A stretch of 64,000 nt of DNA from CAJQQY01 sp045104975. Its GTDB lineage: Bacteria; Bacteroidota; Bacteroidia; Chitinophagales; Saprospiraceae. The stretch is taken from positions 39,257 through 103,256 of the forward strand of contig JBGCCY010000100.1 of the NCBI GenBank assembly GCA_045104975.1. The letters run 5' to 3'. Made by a program: the position numbers and the translations under genes. Each line of letters begins with the position of its first letter. Within the stretch, counting starts at the first letter, position 1. The notes below the pieces were generated by a model that worked only from the letters and a program-made list of their open reading frames with translations, was not told the DNA's origin and did no database searches. Shown here in pieces: positions 1 through 6,488 of the stretch.

Positions 1-318
1 AAATGGAATAAAGAATATCAACGTGTCAACATCGGTGGAATCAGTTGCGACCATTCGGATTATTATAATTCTGACGAATTGAATCAGCAAATCCATCTGC
101 CGAAACATGAGAACAATGACAAAGAACCTTTGTACCTCGGCTTCTTTCACACAGGTGCTTATCAAGATGCCATTAGCGGTTATGGAGGAATCAAACATTG
201 CTTGATTCCTTCGCCTCAATTGATTGTCATTGATCGAGATAAAACGGGAAACTTTGTTTCGCAAGTTTATCGGGAAGAGCAAAAGCCAGAAGATATGTTG
301 AGAATTTTAGGTTATTAA
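1..318 (+). CDS. speA: Arginine decarboxylase, C-terminal end (5' truncated by window)
   Basis: An open frame enters from the left edge and stops at 316-318, so only the last 105 residues are present. They contain GGISCDHSDYY and YLGFFHTGAYQDAISGYGG, typical of the C-terminal barrel of biosynthetic PLP-dependent arginine decarboxylases (group IV); the CDHSD segment carries the substrate-site cysteine and aspartate of this fold. The enzyme makes agmatine from arginine. An agmatinase and a deoxyhypusine-synthase-like gene follow on the same strand, which supports the assignment. The gap to the next gene holds a perfect 18-bp inverted repeat. The start, PLP lysine and N-terminal half lie outside the window. 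Confidence 0.85.
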   Translation, partial: KWNKEYQRVNIGGISCDHSDYYNSDELNQQIHLPKHENNDKEPLYLGFFHTGAYQDAISGYGGIKHCLIPSPQLIVIDRDKTGNFVSQVYREEQKPEDMLRILGY

Positions 319-323
319 AAAAC

Positions 324-381
324 GGTTGACGATGGACGGTTGATGGCCGTTTCGCTGATGGATAACCGTCCATCGTCAACC
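324..381. repeat. Heptamer-type inverted repeat, 18-bp perfect arms
   Basis: Arms 324-341 (GGTTGACGATGGACGGTT) and 364-381 are perfect reverse complements with a 22-nt loop. The left arm reads as 7-bp words GTTGACG/ATGGACG/GTTGATG. The loop segment GGCCGTTTCGCTG recurs almost unchanged near 57853. It lies between speA and the agmatinase gene. There is no strong U-run after the stem, so a dispersed repeat is more likely than a simple terminator. Confidence 0.75.
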
Positions 382-396
382 AAAAAAAATTAAATA

Positions 397-1251
397 GTGG
401 ACATTAATAAAACATTTGCAGGAATTCCAGCAGAATTTGCAAATCCAGAAACAGCAAAAATCACGCTCACATCCATTCCTTATGATGGCACAAGTACTTG
501 GGGAAAAGGTGCTGATAAAGGCTTCGATGCATTCTTAGATGCTGCTGAAAATATGGAAATCTTCGACATTGAAACAGGTAGCGAGGTATTCCGTAAAGGT
601 ATTGTTATAGAAAAACCCGTCTTGGAGAAAAGTAGTCCAGAGGCGATGTTCGAGGCAACCTACAATCATGCAAAAGCATTGTTACAAAAAGGAAAGTTCA
701 ATACATTTTTCGGAGGAGAACATTCCGTTAGCATTGGACTCATCAAAGCTTACTATGAGCATTTCGAAGATCTGACTGTCCTTCAACTAGATGCACATAC
801 CGATTTGCGACCAGAATATGATGGCTCTCCTTACAATCATGCTTGCGCAGTTTTTGACGCTTCGCAAAATACCAACTTGATCCAAGTAGGTATTCGCAGC
901 ATGGATAAATCAGAGAGACCATATTTGAAAAAAAGAAAATGTTACTTTGCTCAAAATATTCATGGTAAAAAAAATTGGATGGAAAAAGCGGTGAGTCAAA
1001 TGACAGAAAATGTGTACATCACTTTGGATCTAGATGTTTTTGATCCTAGTATCATGCCTTCCACGGGAACTCCCGAACCTGGAGGAATGACTTGGTATCC
1101 AATGCTTAATTTTTTGAAGCAAGTTTTTCAAGAAAAAAATGTAGTCGGTTTTGACATTGTCGAATTGGCTCCCAATCCAGAAAATAAAGCGCCTGATTTC
1201 TTAGCCGCTAAATTATATTATAAAATGTTGAGTTATAAATTTTTAAAATAA
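397..1251 (+). CDS. speB: Agmatinase (ureohydrolase family)
   Basis: A 284-residue protein of the arginase/agmatinase family. The binuclear manganese ligands are visible: GGEHS (His109), DAHTD (Asp132, His134, Asp136) and DLDVFDP (Asp211, Asp213). It should hydrolyse agmatine to putrescine and urea in the cytoplasm, taking the product of the upstream arginine decarboxylase. The start is a GTG (397-399); no earlier in-frame start is needed because the family fold begins at once (FAGIPAEF). It overlaps the next gene by one base (stop 1249-1251, ATG at 1251), a sign of translational coupling. The length is normal. Substrate choice between agmatine and other guanidines is inferred from the neighbour. 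Confidence 0.9.
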   Translation: MDINKTFAGIPAEFANPETAKITLTSIPYDGTSTWGKGADKGFDAFLDAAENMEIFDIETGSEVFRKGIVIEKPVLEKSSPEAMFEATYNHAKALLQKGKFNTFFGGEHSVSIGLIKAYYEHFEDLTVLQLDAHTDLRPEYDGSPYNHACAVFDASQNTNLIQVGIRSMDKSERPYLKKRKCYFAQNIHGKKNWMEKAVSQMTENVYITLDLDVFDPSIMPSTGTPEPGGMTWYPMLNFLKQVFQEKNVVGFDIVELAPNPENKAPDFLAAKLYYKMLSYKFLK

Positions 1252-2222
1252 TGAAAAAACCAATTACTTCTTTTCTAAAAAAACACTATCGGCATTTCAA
1301 TGCTGCAAGCTTAGTAGATGCTGCCAAAGCCTACGATGACCAACTCAAAAATGGTCATAAAATGATGATCACAATGGCCGGTGCAATGAGTACTGCTGAG
1401 TTAGGAATTTCTCTTGCAGAAATGATTCGAAAAGATAAAGTTCATATTATCACTTGCACAGGTGCCAACTTAGAAGAAGATATTTTTAACCTCGTCGCTC
1501 ACAAACATTACAAACGAATTCCTAATTATCGAGATCTCAATGCTGCAGATGAAAAAGCATTATTGGATCAACATTATAACCGAGTAACCGATACTTGTAT
1601 TCCTGAAATGGAAGCCATGCGTCGCATCGAAAATCAATTATTAGATGTTTGGTCAAAAGCGAAAAAGGAACGTAAACGATATTTCCCACATGAATATTTA
1701 TATCAAATTATTCGTAGTGGTTCACTTGATGAGTATATGCAAATCAATCCAAAAGATTCTTGGATGGTAGCAGCTTGTGAAAAAAATATTCCGATTATTG
1801 TTCCTGGTTGGGAAGATTCAACGACTGGAAATATGTTTGCATCTCATTGCATGATGAAAAAATATAAACCATCTACCGTTAAATCTGGCATTGAATATAT
1901 GATGTTTTTAGCAGATTGGTATCGAGAAAATGCAGGGGACAAAGGAGTTGGATTTTTTCAAATTGGAGGAGGAATCGCAGGTGATTTTCCTATCTGTGTC
2001 GTGCCGATGTTGCGCCAAGATATGGAATTGGAGAATACACCATTTTGGTCTTACTTCTGCCAAATTTCAGATTCGACGACCAGTTATGGTTCCTACTCAG
2101 GTGCCGTTCCAAATGAAAAAATCACTTGGGAAAAAATAGATGTAGATACACCGACTTTTGTAATTGAATCTGATGCAACGATTGTTGCACCATTAATTTT
2201 TGGCTACTTGTTGGGTTGGTAA
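1251..2222 (+). CDS. Deoxyhypusine synthase-like protein (probable homospermidine/spermidine synthase)
   Basis: A 323-residue homologue of deoxyhypusine synthase. The N-terminal NAD-binding region is clear (MMITMAGAMSTAELG, ITCTGANLEED), and the C-terminal active-site block SGAVPNEKITWEKI keeps the lysine equivalent to the catalytic Lys of eukaryotic DHS (Lys295 here, codon 2133-2135). Bacteria lack eIF5A. In bacterial operons such proteins are therefore thought to transfer an aminobutyl group to a small amine such as putrescine, giving homospermidine. Position directly after agmatinase with a 1-bp overlap fits a complete arginine-to-polyamine operon. The exact product cannot be read from sequence. 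A strong terminator follows. Confidence 0.85.
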   Translation: MKKPITSFLKKHYRHFNAASLVDAAKAYDDQLKNGHKMMITMAGAMSTAELGISLAEMIRKDKVHIITCTGANLEEDIFNLVAHKHYKRIPNYRDLNAADEKALLDQHYNRVTDTCIPEMEAMRRIENQLLDVWSKAKKERKRYFPHEYLYQIIRSGSLDEYMQINPKDSWMVAACEKNIPIIVPGWEDSTTGNMFASHCMMKKYKPSTVKSGIEYMMFLADWYRENAGDKGVGFFQIGGGIAGDFPICVVPMLRQDMELENTPFWSYFCQISDSTTSYGSYSGAVPNEKITWEKIDVDTPTFVIESDATIVAPLIFGYLLGW

Positions 2223-2250
2223 AGAAACAAAACGTTTTTATAAAAATAGA

Positions 2251-2280
2251 AAAGGATGCCTCTTGGGGCATCCTTTTTTA
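2251..2280 (+). terminator. Intrinsic terminator of the polyamine operon
   Basis: A 10-bp stem (AAAGGATGCC, 2251-2260, with its complement at 2267-2276) is followed by a T-run. It sits 28 bp after the DHS-like stop codon. The A-run on the other flank means it may also act for the convergent small gene at 2301. Confidence 0.85.
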
Positions 2281-2300
2281 TTAGTATTTTTTTTATAAAA

Positions 2301-2534
2301 TTATTCCTCTTCATCAAAAGCACTCTTATTTTTAGTCAAATATTTTTCATCAAAATCATCATCGTCCTCCTCTTCTAAAATCTCATCAAAATCATCGTCG
2401 TCCTCCTCTTCTAACCAGTTATTTTTATGGCGATACTTTTCACTTTTTTCTTTTCGTACTGGTTTTAAAGGAGGATCATTAGATTCATTTTGATTTTTCT
2501 TTTGATCTTTTCTAGGATTGCTTAGACGAACCAT
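2301..2534 (-). CDS. Small acidic repeat protein, function unknown
   Basis: A 77-residue protein with a basic, Lys/Arg/Asn-rich N-terminal half and a very acidic C-terminal half. The acidic part holds two near-identical copies of LEEEDDDDFDE, encoded by a 36-bp tandem DNA repeat (first copy about 2347-2378, second about 2383-2414). There is no signal peptide, membrane segment or recognised domain. It is predicted to be disordered. A TTCAG direct-repeat site (2591-2606) lies about 60 bp upstream in the orientation of this gene, so it may belong to the local two-component regulon. Coding status rests on start, length and non-random composition only. Confidence 0.55.
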   Translation of the reverse strand: MVRLSNPRKDQKKNQNESNDPPLKPVRKEKSEKYRHKNNWLEEEDDDDFDEILEEEDDDDFDEKYLTKNKSAFDEEE

Positions 2535-2590
2535 GACTTTATTTTTTGGTTTTAAAAAAATAATTTAAGACTCTAATTTGCTATGTAAAT

Positions 2591-2606
2591 CTGAATATAT
2601 TCTGAA
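2591..2606 (-). promoter_or_regulatory. Direct-repeat operator site 1 (TTCAG, 11-bp spacing)
   Basis: On the minus strand two TTCAG boxes are 11 bp apart (plus-strand CTGAA at 2591-2595 and 2602-2606). The spacing is one helical turn, as expected for OmpR/PhoB-type regulators. It faces the small acidic gene ending at 2301. I see no clear TAnnTTTG box after it. Confidence 0.5.
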
Positions 2607-2648
2607 TATTTTTATGATTAGAAAATTTATTTTCTTGAATCTGTTTTA

Positions 2649-2682
2649 TTCAGAATTTCTTCAAAATCTACATCCATATTTG
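2649..2682 (+). promoter_or_regulatory. Direct-repeat operator site 2 with -7 box
   Basis: TTCAGAATT at 2649 and TTCAAAATC at 2660 are 11 bp apart. CATATTTG at 2675-2682 (one mismatch to TAnnTTTG) begins 26 bp after the first box. It precedes the small gene at 2716. Operator and -7 spacing match those of sites 3 and 4. Confidence 0.6.
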
Positions 2683-2715
2683 ATTTATTCTTACACCAAT
2701 TAAAAAAATTCATCA

Positions 2716-2901
2716 ATGCCTGTAATAAAAAGGTTTGGGGTAAATTATCTAGAAGATTTTGAAGAAGTAGATGAGCATGCTCCATTTTCTACTCCAAACT
2801 ATGTAGAGGAAGAGGAAGGAGAAAAAGAAGAAGAAAAAGCAACACCTACTGTTTCTATTTGGAAAAAATATTGGATCCGTTTAAAATCATTTTTCCTCTA
2901 A
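2716..2901 (+). CDS. Small protein, acidic middle and basic C-terminus, unknown
   Basis: A 61-residue protein with no recognised domain. It has a mixed N-terminus (MPVIKRFGVNYLEDFEEVDE), a Glu-rich centre (EEEEGEKEEEK) and a C-terminal stretch of tryptophans, lysines and hydrophobics (WKKYWIRLKSFFL) that could be an amphipathic membrane-binding helix. The promoter region resembles that of the 50-residue gene at 5897: both have paired TTCAG boxes followed by an ATATTTGATTTATT block. This suggests common control by the adjacent response regulator. Function is unknown. Confidence 0.6.
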   Translation: MPVIKRFGVNYLEDFEEVDEHAPFSTPNYVEEEEGEKEEEKATPTVSIWKKYWIRLKSFFL

Positions 2902-2909
2902 TTCATAAA

Positions 2910-2943
2910 TTCAGATTTCCTTCAGATTTGTCTCCTAAAATTG
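2910..2943 (+). promoter_or_regulatory. Direct-repeat operator site 4 with -7-like box, apparently driving an RNA without ORF
   Basis: TTCAGATTT at 2910 and again at 2921 (11 bp apart). TAAAATTG at 2936-2943 (one mismatch to TAnnTTTG) begins exactly 26 bp after the first box, as in site 2. No gene starts before the terminator at 3031-3070, so the transcript would be a short non-coding RNA. Confidence 0.5.
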
Positions 2944-2949
2944 CGTTAA

Positions 2950-3070
2950 GAATTAAGAATTTAAAAAAAATAGAACCCAACTTCAAACAATCGTTTTTAG
3001 TTCGGTTTATTTCAGTTTGAAAAACCCACCGATGTCGGATGATGTAAAATTCCATCCGACATCTTTTTTT
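2950..3070 (+). ncRNA. Candidate small RNA (about 120 nt)
   Basis: This region begins about 7 bp after the predicted -7 box at 2936-2943 and ends in a strong terminator (stem 3031-3041/3053-3063, T-run 3064-3070). It contains no usable open reading frame on the plus strand. It could be a two-component-controlled sRNA; alternatively it is the 3' untranslated region and terminator of the small gene ending at 2901. The sequence alone cannot decide. Confidence 0.4.
3031..3070 (+). terminator. Intrinsic terminator
   Basis: An 11-bp perfect stem (GATGTCGGATG, 3031-3041, paired with 3053-3063) is followed directly by seven T. It ends the candidate sRNA or the 2716 transcript. Confidence 0.85.
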
Positions 3071-3098
3071 CAAGAAAAAATAATAATTCTTGCTTTTC

Positions 3099-3118
3099 TT
3101 CAAAATTAATTCAGAATT
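3099..3118 (+). promoter_or_regulatory. Direct-repeat operator site 5
   Basis: TTCAAAATT at 3099 and TTCAGAATT at 3110, again 11 bp apart, lie about 70 bp before the DksA-like gene. No convincing TAnnTTTG box follows at the spacing of sites 2-4. Confidence 0.45.
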
Positions 3119-3182
3119 GGAGATGAACTTAAGCCCGTTTCCAAAATCAAAACCATTTTTTAAAAGTAACGAATAAACTATA

Positions 3183-3800
3183 ATGGAAAATAATTCAAAT
3201 GCCATAAATCGCTATTCAGACGAAGAATTGTTAGAGTTCAAAAATCTCATCGATCAAAAAATAGCAGGCTCTAAAAATCAACTTCGGTCTATGGTAGATA
3301 GAATCGAAAACATTTCAGAATCAACTGGCAATGACGGTGACTGGATGGATGATTCTTCCAATTTGCAAGACCTTGATATGTTGAATTCTATGATAGGCCG
3401 ACAACGTAAACATATTCAAGATTTAGAAAATGCCTTGATTCGAATTCATAATAAGCGTTTTGGTATTTGCATCGTTACAGGACAATTAATTGATAAACGA
3501 CGATTGATGGCAGTACCAACTACTTCCAAATCGTTGGAAGCAAAAACTACGATTCCTGAAAAAATCGCTCGAGAAGAAGCTGCCAAAAAGAAAAAAATAG
3601 TTACCTCTAAAGCACCTGCTTCTTTTTCGAGAGTAATTAAAAGAACTGGTGGAGTCCCAACGGTAAAACCTGCTGTAGAAAGAGATGATTATTTTGATGA
3701 TGAAGATGAAGACGAGAATGATTTGGATGAGGATTTGGATGAAACCGAAAATTTTGACTTAGATTCTATAGTTGACGAATCTACTTCTATTGATGATTAA
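3183..3800 (+). CDS. DksA/TraR-family protein with long acidic tail
   Basis: A 205-residue protein. Residues 1-120 look like the coiled-coil plus globular part of the DksA/TraR family (EELLEFKNLIDQKIAGSKNQ, then ALIRIHNKRFGICIVTGQLIDKRRLMAVPTT). The usual four-cysteine zinc knuckle is reduced to a single Cys in GICIVTG, as in many Bacteroidota members. About 85 extra residues follow: a Lys/Ala linker and an Asp/Glu-rich tail (DDEDEDENDLDEDLDE). DksA proteins bind the RNA polymerase secondary channel; whether this divergent member does so is inference. It lies upstream of the two-component genes, has a TTCAG direct repeat ahead of it and a terminator behind it. Confidence 0.75.
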   Translation: MENNSNAINRYSDEELLEFKNLIDQKIAGSKNQLRSMVDRIENISESTGNDGDWMDDSSNLQDLDMLNSMIGRQRKHIQDLENALIRIHNKRFGICIVTGQLIDKRRLMAVPTTSKSLEAKTTIPEKIAREEAAKKKKIVTSKAPASFSRVIKRTGGVPTVKPAVERDDYFDDEDEDENDLDEDLDETENFDLDSIVDESTSIDD

Positions 3801-3890
3801 TAATATAAACTTTTTTAGCTGCTTTAGGGAGATACCATTTTTTTAATTCCTTTCGGTGTTTCTCCAAAGTTGGATAAATGAGTAAGTAAA

Positions 3891-3935
3891 AAAATAGCTT
3901 CCTGAGATTAAAATTTCAAGAAGCTATTTTTTTTT
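3891..3935 (+). terminator. Intrinsic terminator
   Basis: An 11-bp stem, AAAATAGCTTC (3891-3901) with its complement at 3920-3930, followed by a long T-run. It separates the DksA-like gene from the response regulator gene. Confidence 0.85.
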
Positions 3936-4026
3936 CATTTCTTAGAAAAGAAAAAACAACCTTTTCATTTAGGTAGGTTTTTTAATTATTGCTCCCTAAC
4001 TTCACAGGAAATTTTAAATTAGTACA

Positions 4027-4704
4027 ATGAAATTACTGATCATCGAGGACGAGCAAGATTTATTGAATTTAATGCTCAGATATTTGAAGCAGGAAGGGTA
4101 TGTATGTGAGAGTGCAACTACTTTTAATGACGGATTTAAAAAAATCAATAACTATGAATATGATTGTGCCGTTATCGATTTGAATCTTCCTGGAGGAGAT
4201 GGTTTGAAATTGGTCAATCTACTTCGAGAAGATAATACCCAAGCTGGAATTGTCATTGTTTCTGCAAAAGATACGGTTGATGATAGAATTTCAGGATTAG
4301 AAAGTGGAGCAGATGATTACTTGACCAAACCTTTCAATCTCTCCGAATTAAATGCTCGAATAAAAGCAGTCTTAAGAAGAAAAACTAATCAGTTTAGTAA
4401 GGAGTTACGATTTGGAAATTTGTTAATTAATATTGACGAACGAAAAGTAATTGCCTCCACAGAAATACTTCAACTCACCAAAAAAGAATACAATATTTTA
4501 TTATACTTGGTTCGTAATAAAAATCGAGTAGTAACCAAAAATAGTATCGCCGAACATCTCTGGGGAGATTATATGGATGATGCCGTTTCCTATGATTTCA
4601 TCTATGCTCATGTCAAAAACCTAAGGAAAAAACTAGCTGAAAATGGTTGTGGTGATTTTCTAAAAACCGTGTATGGCATCGGTTATAAATTTCAAGTACA
4701 TTGA
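4027..4704 (+). CDS. OmpR-family response regulator
   Basis: A 225-residue protein. The receiver domain (residues 1-115) has the acidic pocket EDE near residue 8, phospho-acceptor Asp51 in VIDLNLPGGDG, and the conserved Lys of DYLTKPF. A winged-helix DNA-binding domain follows (about 130-225, ending VYGIGYKF). It should be phosphorylated by the histidine kinase encoded next; the two genes overlap by 4 bases (TTGA). OmpR-type regulators bind direct repeats one helical turn apart. Five such TTCAG repeats lie between 2.59 and 5.85 kb, so this protein is the natural candidate to bind them. Its own upstream region (3936-4026) shows no clear copy. Confidence 0.92.
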   Translation: MKLLIIEDEQDLLNLMLRYLKQEGYVCESATTFNDGFKKINNYEYDCAVIDLNLPGGDGLKLVNLLREDNTQAGIVIVSAKDTVDDRISGLESGADDYLTKPFNLSELNARIKAVLRRKTNQFSKELRFGNLLINIDERKVIASTEILQLTKKEYNILLYLVRNKNRVVTKNSIAEHLWGDYMDDAVSYDFIYAHVKNLRKKLAENGCGDFLKTVYGIGYKFQVH

Positions 4705-5678
4705 AACGATTAAAATTATTTTACATTATTCCCATAATATTATCAGTTGCGCTCTCCATAGTCTTAGGTACTTGGCTCTTCTCGCCTGACGAATATGGGA
4801 AAGTTGCCGTTGTTGTTATTTTCCCAGCATTGGTACTTGCCATTGGTTTTCGAATGGTCACCTATCACAGAATACAATTAATCAAAAATCAGCTTTTTCA
4901 AATACTCGAAACGCTTGAAGAGTTTGATGTAGATGAACCTAAAAAAGTTAGTTTTGAGGAATCTCCTTTTTCGATTTTCAATGAATTAAATGTCTACCTA
5001 ATCGAGCTAATTAATAGAGTTAGAAAAAATTATCAGGCTAATAAACAATTCACTCAAAATGCTTCGCATGAACTACAAACTCCTTTGGCAGTCATCAAAG
5101 GTCATGTAGAAATATTATTGCAATCGCCTAGAATTGGCGAAAAAGAAATTGAATCATTAGCTATCGTTTTACAAAACACCACCCGACTATCCAAAATTAA
5201 CAGCGCTTTAATTTTATTATCAAAAATTGAACATCAAAGATTTTCAGATACCATTAAAGTTAATTTTCAAAAAACAACCGAGGAGATTTTGAAAAACTTT
5301 AAAGACTTAATTTCAATTCAAGAAATTCAAATAGAAAAAAATTATTCAGGAAATTTTGAAGTAGAGATGAGTGAAACTTTAGCTGAAATTCTTCTCGCCA
5401 ATTTAATTCAAAATGCCATTAGACATAATATTGAAAATGGATTTATAAAGGTAGAAATCAAAGACCATGAATTCTCCATCAGCAATTCAGGAGTGCCACC
5501 AAAAATGGTAACGGAATCTCTTTTTAAAAGATTTAAAAGAGATTCAGAGGTCGAAGAAAGTTTAGGATTGGGGCTTTCTATTGTCAAACGAATTTGTGAA
5601 CAATCGACACTAAATATAATTTATAGCTTCCAAAATGGCACCCACCAACTCACTCTAAAAAAACATAATTCTATTTAG
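4701..5678 (+). CDS. Sensor histidine kinase, two TM segments and almost no periplasmic loop
   Basis: A 325-residue kinase with a TTG start that overlaps the regulator's stop codon (TTGA). Two hydrophobic helices (about residues 7-29 and 34-53) are joined by only some seven residues (SPDEYGK), so there is no room for a periplasmic sensor domain. This is the layout of intramembrane-sensing kinases. HisKA has the phospho-acceptor His123 in SHELQTPLAVIKGH. HATPase has the N-box NLIQNAIRHN and the G-box LGLGLSIVKR. It should phosphorylate the regulator encoded just upstream. The signal is unknown; envelope or membrane stress is a guess from architecture. Confidence 0.9.
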   Translation: MKRLKLFYIIPIILSVALSIVLGTWLFSPDEYGKVAVVVIFPALVLAIGFRMVTYHRIQLIKNQLFQILETLEEFDVDEPKKVSFEESPFSIFNELNVYLIELINRVRKNYQANKQFTQNASHELQTPLAVIKGHVEILLQSPRIGEKEIESLAIVLQNTTRLSKINSALILLSKIEHQRFSDTIKVNFQKTTEEILKNFKDLISIQEIQIEKNYSGNFEVEMSETLAEILLANLIQNAIRHNIENGFIKVEIKDHEFSISNSGVPPKMVTESLFKRFKRDSEVEESLGLGLSIVKRICEQSTLNIIYSFQNGTHQLTLKKHNSI

Positions 5679-5827
5679 AATTGTTATTCCATTTTAAAAA
5701 AATATCTTTTTCTATGTTCCAATCAAAATCTTCCTATTTTATTTTCCACAGAAGCATTAACACTCTCCTAACCTACTGATTTACAACACTTTAAGCTATG
5801 AAATATTTTTCACCAATTTGCCAAAAA

Positions 5828-5862
5828 TTCAGAATTTACTCAGAATTGGGTAGGTATATTTG
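5828..5862 (+). promoter_or_regulatory. Direct-repeat operator site 3 with perfect -7 box
   Basis: TTCAGAATT at 5828 and CTCAGAATT at 5839 (11 bp apart) are followed by TATATTTG at 5855-5862, a perfect TAnnTTTG. The box begins 27 bp after the first repeat. It drives the 50-residue gene at 5897. Together with site 2 it defines a shared promoter layout. Confidence 0.65.
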
Positions 5863-5896
5863 ATTTATTTTTCGACACCTAAAATCACATTTACCC

Positions 5897-6049
5897 ATGA
5901 GAAATTTGTTAAAATTATTTGGAAAAATCAAAACCAATTATCTTAAAAGCAAAAACGAAACTACTGCAATAGAAGATGATTCTGCAATAGAAGAATACCA
6001 CAATCCTTTCTTAGGATTATATGGTTATCAAGATAAATTTGAAGTTTAA
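5897..6049 (+). CDS. Small protein (50 aa), unknown, likely regulon member
   Basis: ATG at 5897, TAA at 6047-6049. The product begins MRNLLKLFGKIKTNYLKSKN, a basic amphipathic stretch, continues with an acidic centre containing a duplicated AIEDD/AIEE, and ends with an aromatic tail (PFLGLYGYQDKFEV). No domain is recognised. The support is its promoter: paired TTCAG boxes and a perfect -7 box lie 35-70 bp upstream, matching the promoter of the small gene at 2716, with a start codon about 34 bp after the -7 box. It follows the histidine kinase gene after a 218-bp gap. It is probably a membrane-associated small effector; function unknown. Confidence 0.5.
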   Translation: MRNLLKLFGKIKTNYLKSKNETTAIEDDSAIEEYHNPFLGLYGYQDKFEV

Positions 6050-6164
6050 TTTTTTTAAAAAAAAGTAAAAAAAAGGAGTGACCAAATTTTTTAATTCAGT
6101 CTTTCCTCCGCCCGTAAGGGTTAATAAACATTTTTATTTTTCAATCTTTTAAATCTTAATCGAA

Positions 6165-6347
6165 ATGAACGGTAAATCTAAAGCTCCTGCATCTAAAGCA
6201 TCAAAAAACACTATTGCAAGAAAAAATGCAGAAGCTCAAAAAGCAAAAAAGAAAGCAGTTAGAATTGCTAAAGGAAATGTAGCTCCTCCTGCTGCTTATG
6301 GCAAAAAAGGAAAATCTGCTATTCCTCAAGGCAAGAAAAGAAAATAG
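6165..6347 (+). CDS. Small Lys/Ala-rich basic protein
   Basis: A 60-residue, strongly basic, low-complexity protein (SKAPASKASKN, AEAQKAKKKAVR, ending QGKKRK). There are no acidic clusters or hydrophobic segments. Composition suggests a nucleic-acid- or ribosome-associated protein, like the short histone-like or ribosome-tail-like peptides of Bacteroidota, but no family is recognised. It stands alone between the two-component locus and a terminator at 6371-6424. No TTCAG repeat precedes it. Confidence 0.6.
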   Translation: MNGKSKAPASKASKNTIARKNAEAQKAKKKAVRIAKGNVAPPAAYGKKGKSAIPQGKKRK

Positions 6348-6370
6348 TTTCAGTCTCTTTTCAACATAAA

Positions 6371-6425
6371 AAACGGCTTAGCACTTTTTTTACAAATAGG
6401 TAAACGAAAGTGTTAAGCCGTTTTT
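6371..6425 (+). terminator. Intrinsic terminator
   Basis: A 17-bp stem (6371-6387 with 6408-6424, one G-T pair) starting AAACGGCTTAGCAC, followed by T-rich sequence. It ends the small basic gene. Confidence 0.85.
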
Positions 6426-6488
6426 ATTTGGACTTTTTCAAACAAGAATTTATTTAAAAAAATTGGTCGACTTAGAAAAAATCATAAA

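Noticed and set aside
2903..3205. Minus-strand 100-aa frame
   Set aside because: It runs through the predicted operator, terminator and DksA-gene start and has the composition of non-coding AT-rich DNA.
3940..3990. Second terminator before the response regulator
   Set aside because: The possible stem AACCT/AGGTT is too short and poorly paired to support.
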